A stretch of DNA of 64,000 bases from JBCCAG01 sp050331115 (GTDB lineage Bacteria > Cyanobacteriota > Cyanobacteriia > CAKZMO01). Below are positions 16,535 through 25,440 of the stretch, piece after piece. Location: assembly GCA_050331115.1 (NCBI GenBank), contig JBHJHD010000033.1:1-64000 (forward strand). Direction: 5' to 3'. Made by a program: the position numbers and the translations under genes. How positions within the stretch are numbered: the first letter of the stretch is position 1; every line of letters begins with the position of its first letter. Under the pieces are notes generated by a model that had not been told where the DNA came from, made no database searches, and was given only the letters and a program-made list of their open reading frames with translations.

Positions 16535-17806
16535 ATGGATTTGGCAACAACGCTTAAGAGCGAGACGGTTCAAACCGCTGTACGCGAGATTGGCATCAAC
16601 CCCAACTACTGGTATCCCTTGGGCTGGTCAGATCAGCTCAAGCGAGGTCAGGCCATACAGGTGATCGTCTGGCAGCAGCCGCTAGCGCTCTATCGAGATG
16701 AGGCAGGTGGGCTGCACGCGCTTGACGATCGCTGTCCCCATCGTGGGGTCGAGCTGCACCGGGGTAAGGTATCTGGGGAGCATTTGGCCTGTGCCTACCA
16801 CGGGTGGCGGTTCGACGGCGATACGGGGGAGTGCGTATCTATTCCTTACCTACCGCCCGAGCAGAAGCGCCCCTGCGTCAGCGTCCGCAGCTACCCAGTC
16901 CAGGAAAAGCACGGCCTCATGTGGGTATTTCCAGGAGAGCCCCACCTGGCACTTGAGCGATCGCTGCCGCAGGTGGATGAGTTCGACCAAGACGGCTGGT
17001 TTATGGTACCCATTACCGCCGAGTTCAAGGCCCATTTCTCGGTTTGCAACGAGAACGCTATGGATGTGTTCCACGGCTTTTTGCACCAAGAGCTTCAGGG
17101 GTGGTTCGACCCCCTGCTGCTCGACCTTAAAGCAACCGACAGCGCCATCAGCGCCAAATATCAGGTGTCCTACAAAGGCGTGCTCGCCAAATTCCTGGGG
17201 CTTGCCGAGCGGGCCGACGAAGTGACCACGCTACCCATCTCGATCAACTATCGCTACCCCCACTATGCCAGTTCCTTGGAAGGCATATCGTCGGTGTATC
17301 TCATGCGCCTGCCGATTGGGCCAGACGAGAGCCGCTCGTTCGCCCTGTTTTTCTTCAGGCTCCGGCTGCCTCGGTGGCTCGTCAAGCTGGCCTACCCCGC
17401 CCTAAGCCGAATTGTCCGCCGGTTTATGCTGCAGCCCTTCTTGGCCCAGGATGTAGAGATGATGGAGAGTGAGCAGCGTCAATACAGACGACGCCCGGAA
17501 CGCTATGTCGAGATTAATCCGGCAATCATCGCCCTTCAGCGCGTTATGGTGCGACAGTACGAGCAGTTTATTGCCTCGTCTACCGAGCGATCGATGGCGC
17601 GTCAGTGGGGCAGCCCCGCTAGCGAAAGTAAGCCTTTTCCAAGCGGCGATCGCGCCATCGAGGTGCGGCCATCTGCCGGTAGGGATCAAGCTGTAGCTGG
17701 GGTAGAATCAGACGCCAAGGCTGAGGTGTCGGCGTCTCGAGAGCGGGGCAGCGTAGCCTGTGGTCCACATCAGGCTAGAACTGTCACAGTCTCTTCGGAA
17801 GAGTGA
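16535..17806 (+). CDS. Rieske [2Fe-2S] oxygenase, pheophorbide a oxygenase-like
   Basis: A 423-residue Rieske-type oxygenase. The Rieske motif is CPHRGVELH...CAYHGW with Cys67, His69, Cys86 and His89 as cluster ligands. The mononuclear iron site is NAMDVFHGFLH with Asp177, His180 and His184. This architecture and the absence of a separate small subunit gene point to the PaO/Tic55/choline-monooxygenase-like group; cyanobacterial homologues are often called pheophorbide a oxygenase-like or cell-death-suppressor-like. Residues after about 350 are variable and probably disordered. Electrons would come from ferredoxin. The true substrate is unknown. Confidence 0.87.
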   Translation: MDLATTLKSETVQTAVREIGINPNYWYPLGWSDQLKRGQAIQVIVWQQPLALYRDEAGGLHALDDRCPHRGVELHRGKVSGEHLACAYHGWRFDGDTGECVSIPYLPPEQKRPCVSVRSYPVQEKHGLMWVFPGEPHLALERSLPQVDEFDQDGWFMVPITAEFKAHFSVCNENAMDVFHGFLHQELQGWFDPLLLDLKATDSAISAKYQVSYKGVLAKFLGLAERADEVTTLPISINYRYPHYASSLEGISSVYLMRLPIGPDESRSFALFFFRLRLPRWLVKLAYPALSRIVRRFMLQPFLAQDVEMMESEQRQYRRRPERYVEINPAIIALQRVMVRQYEQFIASSTERSMARQWGSPASESKPFPSGDRAIEVRPSAGRDQAVAGVESDAKAEVSASRERGSVACGPHQARTVTVSSEE

Positions 17807-18109
17807 ATCAATATTTGGCAAAGTGAAAGGAGGTTTCGCTTAAAAAATTGGCTGGAGTGTCCCATACTGGGATATTCCTGGCGTAGGCTAAGGGAATTGA
17901 GTGGGTCCAAGCCGCATCATCCTGGCGGTTGATTTGTTTGACCTACTAGGTGCTCCGCGGATAACCATGTCAGGATGAAGAAATGCAACGTAGAAGGCCA
18001 AGTGTTTCAAATTGAGGTAGGGATAGACCTACTTCTAAGCGGAGCCACTAGCCGTCAGCGATTTGCAAACGCTCGCGAGTTAATCAGTTAAGGTGAGGGG
18101 AGTTTTACT
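17807..18109 (+). other. Leader region of the oxoamine-synthase gene
   Basis: About 300 bp with no recognisable gene. It includes a small hairpin TCCCA-TAC-TGGGA near 17859-17871 and a better one at 18014-18035 (GAGGTAGG, loop GATAGA, CCTACTTC; one G-U pair). A purine-rich AGGTGAGGGGAG sits just before the GTG start at 18110 as ribosome-binding site. A 14-codon open frame begins at 17976, too short to support. Confidence 0.5.
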
Positions 18110-19408
18110 GTGGAAGTTGTTCAAGAATACGTTCAGCGTTGGTATGAAAGCGGCCTCGAGCCTGACGAGTACGTCTGTCTAGGTCGCCAAGGCAACATTG
18201 TGGAGATTGAAGACGCCGCTACGGGCGATCGGCATAAGGTGTTGACTTTTTGCACAAACGACGTGCTGGGGCTCGTGCAAAATCAGGCGGTTCAAGAAGC
18301 GGCTATCGATGCTATTCGACAGTACGGCACCTCAAATAGTTCCTGTGCCGTACTCAGCGGCCGCATCGATCTCCATCGTCAGCTAGAGCGAGAAATTTCA
18401 GAATTTAAGCACCTGCCGCATACCCAGCTATTTCTTAACGCCTGGATGGCGCTGCAGGCCTTGATGGACGCCTTTTGTCACCTGGCCATTCCTGTTCCGG
18501 GGTTTAAGCATACCCGAGAGACGCTGATCCTCAGCGATGTACTGAATCACGGCTGCATTATTTCGGCGATTACAAACGCAGGTACCCGCTCAGGCAAAAT
18601 GTTTGGCCACAGCCCTCGGGTGCGGGTGCGGGCCTACCGCCACTGCAGCAGCGACGATTTGGCCCGCAAGCTAAAGCGCTACGCCCAGCCTAACGATCGC
18701 ATCATGGTGATTTCCGACGCCGTATTTTCTATGGATGGCGATCTAGCGCCGCTGCCCGACATGATCGAGGTGATGTCAGCCTATCCTGGCAGCGTGCTGG
18801 TGATGGATGAGGCCCACGCCAGCGGCGCCATCGGGGCGACCGGGCGCGGCATCTACGAGTACTACAACCTGACGCCCCAGGACGCGCTGGACAAGGGAGT
18901 AGTGCCGCTGATTATGACGACATTCTCCAAGTTTGCCGCCTCAGCCGGTGCCGCCATCAGCTCTCCAGTAGCCGAACTCAAGCCGCTGCTCCACGTATCG
19001 CCGACCTCCATCGGCACCATCTCTCTGCCGGCGCCAATTACGGCGGCGGCCTTGGAGAGCATCCGCCAGGTGCGCAAGCGCCCAGAGCTAGTGCGCCATC
19101 TGCAGGAGAACACGACCTACCTGCGATCGCAGCTGAACGAGCGAGGCTTCGAGACCATTGGTGAGACCAACGTCATTCCGGTAGTTTTGCCAGAGGACGT
19201 CGACCCGAAGCTGTTTGCCCGTACCCTGATGTATGACTATGGCATCTGGGTCTCGCCAATTTGGTTCATCGCCAAGCCTCGCCTGCGGATTACGGCCAAC
19301 GCGGTTCACACCCGCGAAGATATGGACCGGCTTGTGGACGCGATGAGCGAGATTCGGGACGCGATGCATGAGCCGGAGCTGGCTCAGGCCTCGCCCTCCG
19401 TGGCTTAG
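18110..19408 (+). CDS. Alpha-oxoamine synthase family PLP enzyme (AONS/KBL/SPT-like)
   Basis: A 432-residue fold-type I PLP enzyme. It has TNDVLGLVQNQAV and YGTSNSSCAVLSGRIDLHRQLE at about 49-95, SDAVFSMDGDLAPLPD at about 202-217, VMDEAHASGAIGATGRG with Asp233 and His236 contacting PLP, and TTFSKFAASAGA with Lys274 as likely Schiff base. Relatives condense an amino acid with an acyl-CoA: 8-amino-7-oxononanoate synthase, glycine C-acetyltransferase, serine palmitoyltransferase or 5-aminolevulinate synthase. The sequence does not fit a plain BioF (no bio genes nearby). Start is GTG with a strong Shine-Dalgarno. Confidence 0.83.
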   Translation: MEVVQEYVQRWYESGLEPDEYVCLGRQGNIVEIEDAATGDRHKVLTFCTNDVLGLVQNQAVQEAAIDAIRQYGTSNSSCAVLSGRIDLHRQLEREISEFKHLPHTQLFLNAWMALQALMDAFCHLAIPVPGFKHTRETLILSDVLNHGCIISAITNAGTRSGKMFGHSPRVRVRAYRHCSSDDLARKLKRYAQPNDRIMVISDAVFSMDGDLAPLPDMIEVMSAYPGSVLVMDEAHASGAIGATGRGIYEYYNLTPQDALDKGVVPLIMTTFSKFAASAGAAISSPVAELKPLLHVSPTSIGTISLPAPITAAALESIRQVRKRPELVRHLQENTTYLRSQLNERGFETIGETNVIPVVLPEDVDPKLFARTLMYDYGIWVSPIWFIAKPRLRITANAVHTREDMDRLVDAMSEIRDAMHEPELAQASPSVA

Positions 19409-19454
19409 CGCTTTGGCAGCCCTTGTTCTAAGCGATCGGCTTCTGAGACGTTAA

Positions 19455-20228
19455 CTACGCGAAGGCGGACGAGTCAAAATCTGGGGGGACGTCTTGCAGT
19501 CGCCCCGGACCCACCGCCTTCAGCGCCTCCGAAAGCTTCAGGTTGCCGCTATAGAGCGCCCGACCGACAATAGCGCCGCTCACGCCGGCAGGCTCGAGGG
19601 CCAGCAGGCTTAGCAGGTCTCTAACGGTGCTGACGCCGCCGGAGGCGATTACGGGGACCGAAACGGCCAGGGCCAGGGTCCTAAGGGCTTCTTTATTGGG
19701 CCCCTGCAGCGTCCCGTCCCGGTAAATATCGGTATAAACTATCGCCGCCGCGCCGTAGCCTGCCATGCGCTGCGCGAGCTCAACGGCGTCTAAGCTAGAG
19801 GTTTCGAGCCAGCCCCGGGTCGCCACCTTGCCATTCCGCGCGTCCACGCCCACCACAATTTTCCCCGGGAAGGCGCGGCATAGGGTCTTGACTAGGGCCG
19901 GCTCCTCCACGGCAGCAGTTCCTAAAATTACCTGGTTGACGCCGCGAGCCAGCAAATCCTCGGCGGTCTGCCGGCTGCGAATACCGCCCCCCACCTGGAC
20001 TGGCACTGCCATCGACTGGGCTATAGCCTCGATGGTGCCGTAGTTTGTAGGCTGGCCTGTTTTAGCGCCGTCTAAATCGACTAAGTGAAGCCGCCGGGCC
20101 CCCTGGTCTACCCACTGCTGGGCCACGGCGAGCGGGTCTTCGCTGAAGACCTCTGATCGGCCGTAATCGCCTTGATACAGCCGGACGCAGCGACCGTCCA
20201 ATAAATCGATAGCAGGAATAACGTCCAT
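19455..20228 (-). CDS. hisA: ProFAR isomerase HisA
   Basis: A 257-residue TIM-barrel enzyme of histidine synthesis that isomerises the ribosyl group of ProFAR. It opens MDVIPAIDLLDGRCVRLYQGDY with catalytic Asp8; the second acid is in VVGVDARNGKVATRGW. Phosphate-binding loops VQVGGGIRS and VIASGGVS mark the two half-barrels. A C-terminal tail of about 20 residues extends past the usual end. It is convergent with the oxoamine-synthase gene (46 bp gap) and not in a his operon, as is normal in cyanobacteria where his genes are scattered. Confidence 0.95.
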   Translation of the reverse strand: MDVIPAIDLLDGRCVRLYQGDYGRSEVFSEDPLAVAQQWVDQGARRLHLVDLDGAKTGQPTNYGTIEAIAQSMAVPVQVGGGIRSRQTAEDLLARGVNQVILGTAAVEEPALVKTLCRAFPGKIVVGVDARNGKVATRGWLETSSLDAVELAQRMAGYGAAAIVYTDIYRDGTLQGPNKEALRTLALAVSVPVIASGGVSTVRDLLSLLALEPAGVSGAIVGRALYSGNLKLSEALKAVGPGRLQDVPPDFDSSAFA

Positions 20229-20381
20229 AAAGGGCTCACGTGGGTCAGATTGTGCAGATGCGCTCCGTCTGAGGCGGGTTAGTGATGACCATCCCGCTGC
20301 GATAGCGCTAAGATCATAATCATAAGATCACAAGCGGACAGACCAAAAGGCAACCCCCCGCAAACTCCCTTAGCGATCGCG

Positions 20382-20645
20382 ATGTCGGCGACTCCCAAGT
20401 CAATACAGCGCCTCAACCAGTGCGGCTACGCGTTTATCGGTGCCGGCAGCTTCATGCTGCTTTCCTGGGTCAACCCGATCGCCAGACCTGGCGGCGTAGC
20501 GATCGCTGCTCTCGCCGGTAGTCTAGTCGTTTACAGCCGGCTACGGCAGAATCCTCGGCGATCGCCGGCAGCTTCTTCGCGAGCGCCGCATTTGGGGCGC
20601 TCATCGCCGTCAAGCAGCTCTCCCAGCCACCACCATTTATCCTGA
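20382..20645 (+). CDS. Small putative membrane protein
   Basis: An 87-residue product with one or two hydrophobic stretches (GYAFIGAGSFMLLSWVNPIA and GGVAIAALAGSLVVYS, about 15-52) and a Ser/Pro/His-rich tail. It lies 36 bp before ctaA on the same strand. I do not recognise a family. The N-terminal 50 residues look like a genuine short membrane protein; the tail is low in complexity. Possibly co-transcribed with ctaA. Confidence 0.5.
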   Translation: MSATPKSIQRLNQCGYAFIGAGSFMLLSWVNPIARPGGVAIAALAGSLVVYSRLRQNPRRSPAASSRAPHLGRSSPSSSSPSHHHLS

Positions 20646-20681
20646 GCAATTTAGCGGTGGTCTCCTAAACCGTCTTAAATA

Positions 20682-23126
20682 ATGCAAACCACATCCCCCC
20701 CAGGCCGCCTTTCCCACAAGCCTTCATCAAAAGATAGCGACGACAACACGCTGACGCTGCGCGTAGACGGCATGAAATGTGCCGGCTGTGTGCAGGCCGT
20801 CGAGCGCCGTCTGGCTCAGCACGATGGCATCAGCGCGGCGACGGTGAATCTGGTAACCGGGAAGGCCTGGGTGGCGTATGAGCCGGGTGTCGATAGCGAT
20901 ACGCTGGTGAAAGAGCTGACCGAGCGTCTGTCGGACAGCGGATTTTCGGCGCAGCGGACGCAGCCGGGCGCAGCCGCGGCAGATGAGGATAGCCAGGAGC
21001 GGCAGAATCAGATGAAGCGGCTGGCGATCGCGGCAGCGCTGCTGATTGTGTCGCTGGTGGGCCACGCTGGGGAGCTCAACTGGTTTACTATTCCCGTTTT
21101 GAGCAACATCTGGTTCCACTTTGGGCTAGCGACGCTAGCGCTCGCCGGGCCAGGGCGTGAAATCTTAGTCGACGGCTGGCAGGGATTCCGGCGACGGCGG
21201 CCCAACATGAACTCCCTGGTGGGGCTAGGCATGGCGACGGCCTATGTTGCCAGCGCGGTGGCGCTGCTCTATCCGCCTCTAAACTGGGAGTGCTTTTTTG
21301 ACGAGCCCGTGATGCTCGTCGGGTTTATTCTGCTGGGCCGGACCCTAGAGCACCGGACCCGGGCCCGAGCGGCATCCTCTCTGAAGGCGCTGCTGTCGCT
21401 GCAGCCCACCCAGGCCCGGCGACTGCTAATTGAGAAAGCGGCACTAGTCCAGCAGGCAGGCCAGCTTGACCTGGCCCAAAGCCAGATGATCCCCGCCGAG
21501 GCCCTGCAGGTCAGACAGATTTTAGCCGTTCTGCCCGGAGAAAAAATTCCGGCAGACGGCACCGTTCTTATGGGGAAAACGACGGTCGACGAGTCAATGC
21601 TGACGGGAGAGTCGCTGCCGGTTGAGCGCGGGGTGGGGGACAGCCTCAGCGCCGGCAGCTTGAACCAGACGGGAGCGGTTGCCCTAGAAGTAGACCGCGT
21701 GGGCGATCGCACGACCCTGGCCAAGATTATTCAGCTGGTGGAGAGCGCCCAGACCCGTAAAGCGCCGATTCAGCGGCTGGCGGACGCTGTGGCAGGCTAC
21801 TTTACCTACGGCGTTTTGGCGGTGGCGGCGCTAACGTTTCTATTCTGGTACGGCGTCGGTACGGATCTCTTTCCCGAGGTCATGCAGGCCGGCGTCACCC
21901 ATCTGCACCACGGCCCCCACCATGCTCCTGGCGACACAGCCTCTCCCCTAATCGTCAGCTTGAGGCTGTCCATTGCGGTTTTAGTGGTGGCCTGTCCCTG
22001 CGCCCTCGGCCTAGCGACCCCAACCGCCATTTTGGTGGGGTCTGGAATTGGCGCTGAGCAGGGGATTTTGATTCGCGGCGGGGATGTTCTAGAGACGGTG
22101 CACAAGCTCGACGCCGTTGTGTTTGACAAGACCGGCACCCTCACCGAAGGCCGGCCGGCCCTGACGCGCTGTCGGGTCCTGCGGCCCAATTTTACGGGAG
22201 CGCAGCTGGATGAGGACAGGGCGCTGGCTATAGCCGCTGCGGCAGAGCAGGGGACAAATCATCCGCTGGCGATCGCCATTCAGGACGCCGCCCATCAGCG
22301 ATCGCTACCCCTGCCCCAGGCCCAGGATTTTCAAACGTCGCCGGGCGGAGGGGCAGCGGCGGTAGTCGACGGCCGTCAGGTTCATTTGGGGTCGCCAGAC
22401 TGGCTCCGGGAGCTTGGCACAGCCGTCCCCGAACAGGACTCTGAAGATGACCCTAAAAACGGTGGTAAAACCCACGGGACATCGTCCTGGGCCGCTGCCG
22501 GGGAAACCATCGTGGCGCTGGCCGTCGAACAGGAGCCTGTGGCGCTGTTTGCCCTGCAGGATCAGATTCGAGCGAGCGCGGCTAAGGCTCTAGCGCAGCT
22601 GCAGCAGATGAACCTTGAGGTAGTGATGCTCACGGGCGATCGCCCAGAGACTGCCCGCTCCGTTGCCGCTGAATTGGGGCTACCCGAACATCAAGTGCGC
22701 GCCCAGGTGAGGCCCGAGCAAAAGGCCGCCGTTATTGCCCAGCTTCAGACCCAGGGACGCATCGTAGCTATGGTCGGTGATGGCATTAACGATGCCCCCG
22801 CCCTAGCTCAGGCTGACGTCGGCATCTCTTTGAGCAAAGCCACCGACATCGCCGTTGAAACCGCCGACATCATCTTGACCACCAACGATCTTGAGGATGT
22901 GGTCAGGTCTATCCGCCTGAGCCGGCGCGTGTTCAACAAAATCCGCCAAAACCTGTTTTGGGCCTTTGCCTACAACATTTTAGGCATTCCAGCCGCTGCG
23001 GGGCTTTTGTTTCCGCTGACGGGACTTTTGCTCAGCCCGGCTACGGCAGGGGCGCTGATGGCGCTAAGCTCGGTCAGCGTAGTCACGAATTCCCTGTTGC
23101 TCAATTATGGTGGGCAGGACAGATAG
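20682..23126 (+). CDS. ctaA: Copper-transporting P1B-type ATPase, CtaA-like
   Basis: An 814-residue P1B ATPase. Residues about 24-90 form an HMA domain with GMKCAGC (Cys33, Cys36). Membrane helices follow; the metal site is CPC at 438-440 (VACPCALGLATP). The actuator loop has TGES, the phosphorylation site is DKTGTLT with Asp482, then the HP pair in NHPLAIAI and the hinge GDGINDAPALAQADVGIS. A His-rich extracytoplasmic loop (HLHHGPHH from residue 407) precedes the CPC helix. Length and the single CxxC N-domain fit CtaA, which brings Cu(I) toward PacS and plastocyanin; PacS remains possible. petE lies 10 kb away. Confidence 0.9.
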   Translation: MQTTSPPGRLSHKPSSKDSDDNTLTLRVDGMKCAGCVQAVERRLAQHDGISAATVNLVTGKAWVAYEPGVDSDTLVKELTERLSDSGFSAQRTQPGAAAADEDSQERQNQMKRLAIAAALLIVSLVGHAGELNWFTIPVLSNIWFHFGLATLALAGPGREILVDGWQGFRRRRPNMNSLVGLGMATAYVASAVALLYPPLNWECFFDEPVMLVGFILLGRTLEHRTRARAASSLKALLSLQPTQARRLLIEKAALVQQAGQLDLAQSQMIPAEALQVRQILAVLPGEKIPADGTVLMGKTTVDESMLTGESLPVERGVGDSLSAGSLNQTGAVALEVDRVGDRTTLAKIIQLVESAQTRKAPIQRLADAVAGYFTYGVLAVAALTFLFWYGVGTDLFPEVMQAGVTHLHHGPHHAPGDTASPLIVSLRLSIAVLVVACPCALGLATPTAILVGSGIGAEQGILIRGGDVLETVHKLDAVVFDKTGTLTEGRPALTRCRVLRPNFTGAQLDEDRALAIAAAAEQGTNHPLAIAIQDAAHQRSLPLPQAQDFQTSPGGGAAAVVDGRQVHLGSPDWLRELGTAVPEQDSEDDPKNGGKTHGTSSWAAAGETIVALAVEQEPVALFALQDQIRASAAKALAQLQQMNLEVVMLTGDRPETARSVAAELGLPEHQVRAQVRPEQKAAVIAQLQTQGRIVAMVGDGINDAPALAQADVGISLSKATDIAVETADIILTTNDLEDVVRSIRLSRRVFNKIRQNLFWAFAYNILGIPAAAGLLFPLTGLLLSPATAGALMALSSVSVVTNSLLLNYGGQDR

Positions 23127-23311
23127 CGGGCGACTGGAAAGTTTATGGAATTGGGTTACTCTAGACTAAAGCGGTCTGGCTCGGGCACAGTAAGCCGCCT
23201 TATACAGTCAGGTTTTATGAAAAGGTTAACTCTTTAAGGAATGGGTATTGTAAGAGATCTTGCAAAACACCGCCTTAAACGCCACTTCTATAGATTTACG
23301 ATAAATTAACA

Positions 23312-23764
23312 ATGCCTTCGGAAGCGCACCAGAACCACCTCCTGATCATCGAGGACAACAAGGGCCGTCGAGAATTTATTCTGGACAGTCCGGTCTACTC
23401 AATTGGTCGAGACCCCAAATGCGATATTCGCTTGGTATCCCAGTTTGTCTCTCGACGCCACGCGACGCTAGTGCAGCTTCCCCACGAAGATGGGGGCCAC
23501 TATTATCGGATTGTTGACGGCAACCTGAAGGGAAAAACCAGCGCTAACGGGCTACTAATCAACGGCCGCAAGCTTCAGGCCCATGATCTAGAGGATGCCG
23601 ACAAGATTATCTTCGGTCCCCAGGTTTATGCTATCTACTACATGCTCAAGCGGGACGCAGTGGTCACCATTCCACCGGTGAGCGAAGAGTTTGACGACGT
23701 TACCTTGATTAGTCCCAACATGGTGGGTGACCCGGAAGACGGTGAGGAATCGGACGACGATTAG
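23312..23764 (+). CDS. FHA-domain protein
   Basis: A 150-residue protein consisting mostly of one forkhead-associated domain (about 12-115): YSIGRDPKCDIRLVSQFVSRRHATL carries the Arg and the Ser-Arg-Arg-His phosphothreonine-binding elements, and SANGLLINGRKL the Asn-containing loop. The acidic C-terminal tail (EEFDDVTLISPN...EESDDD) lacks any other domain. It would bind phosphothreonine peptides of a Ser/Thr kinase pathway. No kinase gene lies nearby. Confidence 0.9.
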   Translation: MPSEAHQNHLLIIEDNKGRREFILDSPVYSIGRDPKCDIRLVSQFVSRRHATLVQLPHEDGGHYYRIVDGNLKGKTSANGLLINGRKLQAHDLEDADKIIFGPQVYAIYYMLKRDAVVTIPPVSEEFDDVTLISPNMVGDPEDGEESDDD

Positions 23765-23865
23765 GCTGGACAGTTAGACTGTGGGTTCAACTTTGCCTAT
23801 TGCCTGGCCCAGCCGCTGTGCGTTCTGAAGGCTTGAATTTTGGCCGTTAAAGCGCCGCCGACCGG

Positions 23866-23887
23866 GCCAAAGCGAGCCCGCTTTGGC
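23866..23887. terminator. Hairpin between convergent genes
   Basis: GCCAAAGCG (23866-23874), loop AGCC, CGCTTTGGC (23879-23887): a perfect 9-bp stem between the FHA gene and the convergent small gene at 23922. No T-run on either side, but the position fits a shared, two-way transcription end. Confidence 0.5.
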
Positions 23888-23921
23888 TGGAAAGAATGCG
23901 CCAGAGCATCCTGCAGCGATG

Positions 23922-24281
23922 CTAGGCAATGTCGTCGACCAGCTCGAGGTACTGATTCTCGGCGAGCGCTCGATTGACGAGGTTGAATTTTCTGCGGCAG
24001 TGATTATCGACCTGGAGGGGGAGCTCCTCGTTCTTAATCACGAAGCTCATTTCAAGGTCCCGCTCTGCCTCAGGCTGCACGACGTGCGGATAGTTGCCAA
24101 TGACCACCTCAACCGTGACTAGCTTAGAGAAGCTAACGCCCCCCGGGACCTCCTTGGCCACCAGGTAGTCGCCCTTCTCATAGATCACGTTAAAATTACA
24201 GGCCCGGAGGACGTCCGTAATCAGTTGCCGGAGGTTATCGAGCGATGTTGCTGATCTACAAGCGCTTATGTAACGAGCCAT
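23922..24281 (-). CDS. Conserved cyanobacterial hypothetical protein
   Basis: A 119-residue soluble protein. It has RQLITDVLRACNFNVIYEKGDYLVAKEVPG, SKLVTVEVVIGNYP and FVIKNEELPLQVDNHCRRKFNLVNRAL, a compact alpha/beta pattern. I recognise this only as a type of short protein conserved among cyanobacteria without known function. It is convergent with the FHA gene and followed upstream by about 460 bp of noncoding DNA. Confidence 0.7.
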   Translation of the reverse strand: MARYISACRSATSLDNLRQLITDVLRACNFNVIYEKGDYLVAKEVPGGVSFSKLVTVEVVIGNYPHVVQPEAERDLEMSFVIKNEELPLQVDNHCRRKFNLVNRALAENQYLELVDDIA

Positions 24282-24741
24282 GGAAAGATTGTAGAATCGA
24301 ATGTTTAAATTTGAACAACGTACCCAGATGCATTTCGGAGAGCTATCCTAAACTGTAGGTTTTGGCCCAACCTCTCGACGCTGGGACCGTCTGCAAAAGC
24401 ATTGCTCATCCAAAATGAATTCACAACGCGTCTCAATCGCTCTTAGCTTGGGGCACGAAGCCCTAAAGAACTGGCCTAGAGAGATTGGCCAGTAGCCCCA
24501 TCTAGTTAACCCAATACCGACCCAGGAATTGGAAAAAATGGCGCTATGGGTCAGCTTGGGTCTCAGGCACCGGGACAAGGTTAGCTTTGACCCTATACCT
24601 TGTGCCATAAGGCTAGTATAGGTAGCAATATTTTTCAAGTCGTCCCGCAACCTTTGCCCATACTTGTTTTATATTCGAATTTTATATTCGAAAATTCCCT
24701 AAACAGACTAATCATAAAGCTACAGTTACTCGTAAGAGCAT
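24282..24741. other. Intergenic region upstream of tmk
   Basis: About 460 bp between divergent genes. A leftward open frame (24348-24650) has no protein-like features and is not accepted. The tmk-proximal end is very A+T-rich and contains an exact 13-base tandem repeat, listed separately. Confidence 0.5.
24667..24692. promoter_or_regulatory. Tandem 13-base repeat upstream of tmk
   Basis: Two exact copies of TTTTATATTCGAA at 24667-24679 and 24680-24692, 50-75 bp before the tmk start. Each contains the palindrome TTCGAA. A/T-rich and close to the start, this could be promoter DNA with repeated operator sites. Direction and factor unknown. Confidence 0.45.
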
Positions 24742-25413
24742 ATGCAGGGCAAGCTGATTGTATTTGAGGGCATCGAGGGGTGTGGGAAGACGACGCAGCT
24801 CCAGCGTCTACAGCAGTGGCTGATTGGCCGTTCGGCGCGGCGCGTAGTGGCGACTCGCGAGCCGGGAGGCACCCCCCTCGGGCAGACATTGCGTCAAATC
24901 TTACTTGCGCCAGAGGACGCATCCGCAAAAGCGCTTGATATTCATCCGGTCGCTGAGCTGCTGCTCTACGCCACCGATCGGGCTCAGCATGTGGCCACCC
25001 AGCTCGTTCCCGAGCTGCAGGCGGGCTCAATCGTGCTGTGCGATCGCTTCATCGATTCTACCGTGGCCTATCAAGGGTTTGGCCGTGGCCTAGACGCTTC
25101 CATGATCGACCACCTCAATCAAATTGCCGCGATGGGTCTCCAGAGCGATCTGACGCTGTGGCTCGATCTGCCGGTAGAGCAAAGCTTGGAGCGCGCTAGG
25201 CAGCGCGGCAAGATCGACCGTATTGAGGGCAGCGGCCTCGCCTTTCACCGACGGGTGCGCGAGGGGTTTTTGGCCCTATCGGCAGCTCACCCCAAGCGCA
25301 TTGTTCGCATCGACGCCAGCGGCAGCGCGAACCAAGTGGCCGGTACTGTTCAGGCCGCTGTCGCGGAGCGTTTGCGTGACTGGCTCGGCAGCCAACCCAT
25401 AAATACCAAATAG
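24742..25413 (+). CDS. tmk: Thymidylate kinase
   Basis: A 223-residue dTMP kinase. The P-loop is FEGIEGCGKTTQ (about 8-19), followed by TREPGGTPLGQ, the DRFIDSTVAYQGFGRGL substrate block and a lid region RARQRGKIDRIE. It makes dTDP from dTMP for DNA synthesis. It is followed 27 bp later by holB, a very common bacterial order, so the two form an operon. The C-terminal end and spacer contain an 18-base imperfect tandem repeat. Confidence 0.95.
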   Translation: MQGKLIVFEGIEGCGKTTQLQRLQQWLIGRSARRVVATREPGGTPLGQTLRQILLAPEDASAKALDIHPVAELLLYATDRAQHVATQLVPELQAGSIVLCDRFIDSTVAYQGFGRGLDASMIDHLNQIAAMGLQSDLTLWLDLPVEQSLERARQRGKIDRIEGSGLAFHRRVREGFLALSAAHPKRIVRIDASGSANQVAGTVQAAVAERLRDWLGSQPINTK

Positions 25414-25438
25414 AGTGGAGATACCAAACAAAATGGAC
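25403..25438 (+). repeat. 18-base imperfect tandem repeat across the tmk stop
   Basis: ATACCAAATAGAGTGGAG at 25403-25420 is followed by ATACCAAACAAAATGGAC at 25421-25438. The first copy spans the tmk stop codon; the second provides the sequence just before the holB start at 25441. The duplication sets the current tmk-holB spacing. Confidence 0.65.
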
Positions 25439-25440
25439 CA

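Noticed and set aside
17976..18020. Short 14-codon open frame in the oxoamine-synthase leader
   Set aside because: Too short, no ribosome-binding site and no known leader-peptide features.
14132..19408. A biosynthetic gene cluster of hydroxylase, MFS, Rieske and oxoamine synthase
   Set aside because: The genes are on both strands with separate upstream regions and no carrier or assembly enzymes, so a cluster is not supported.
24348..24650. 100-codon leftward open frame upstream of tmk
   Set aside because: Composition is random-like, no family motifs, and it lies in A/T-rich noncoding DNA between divergent genes.
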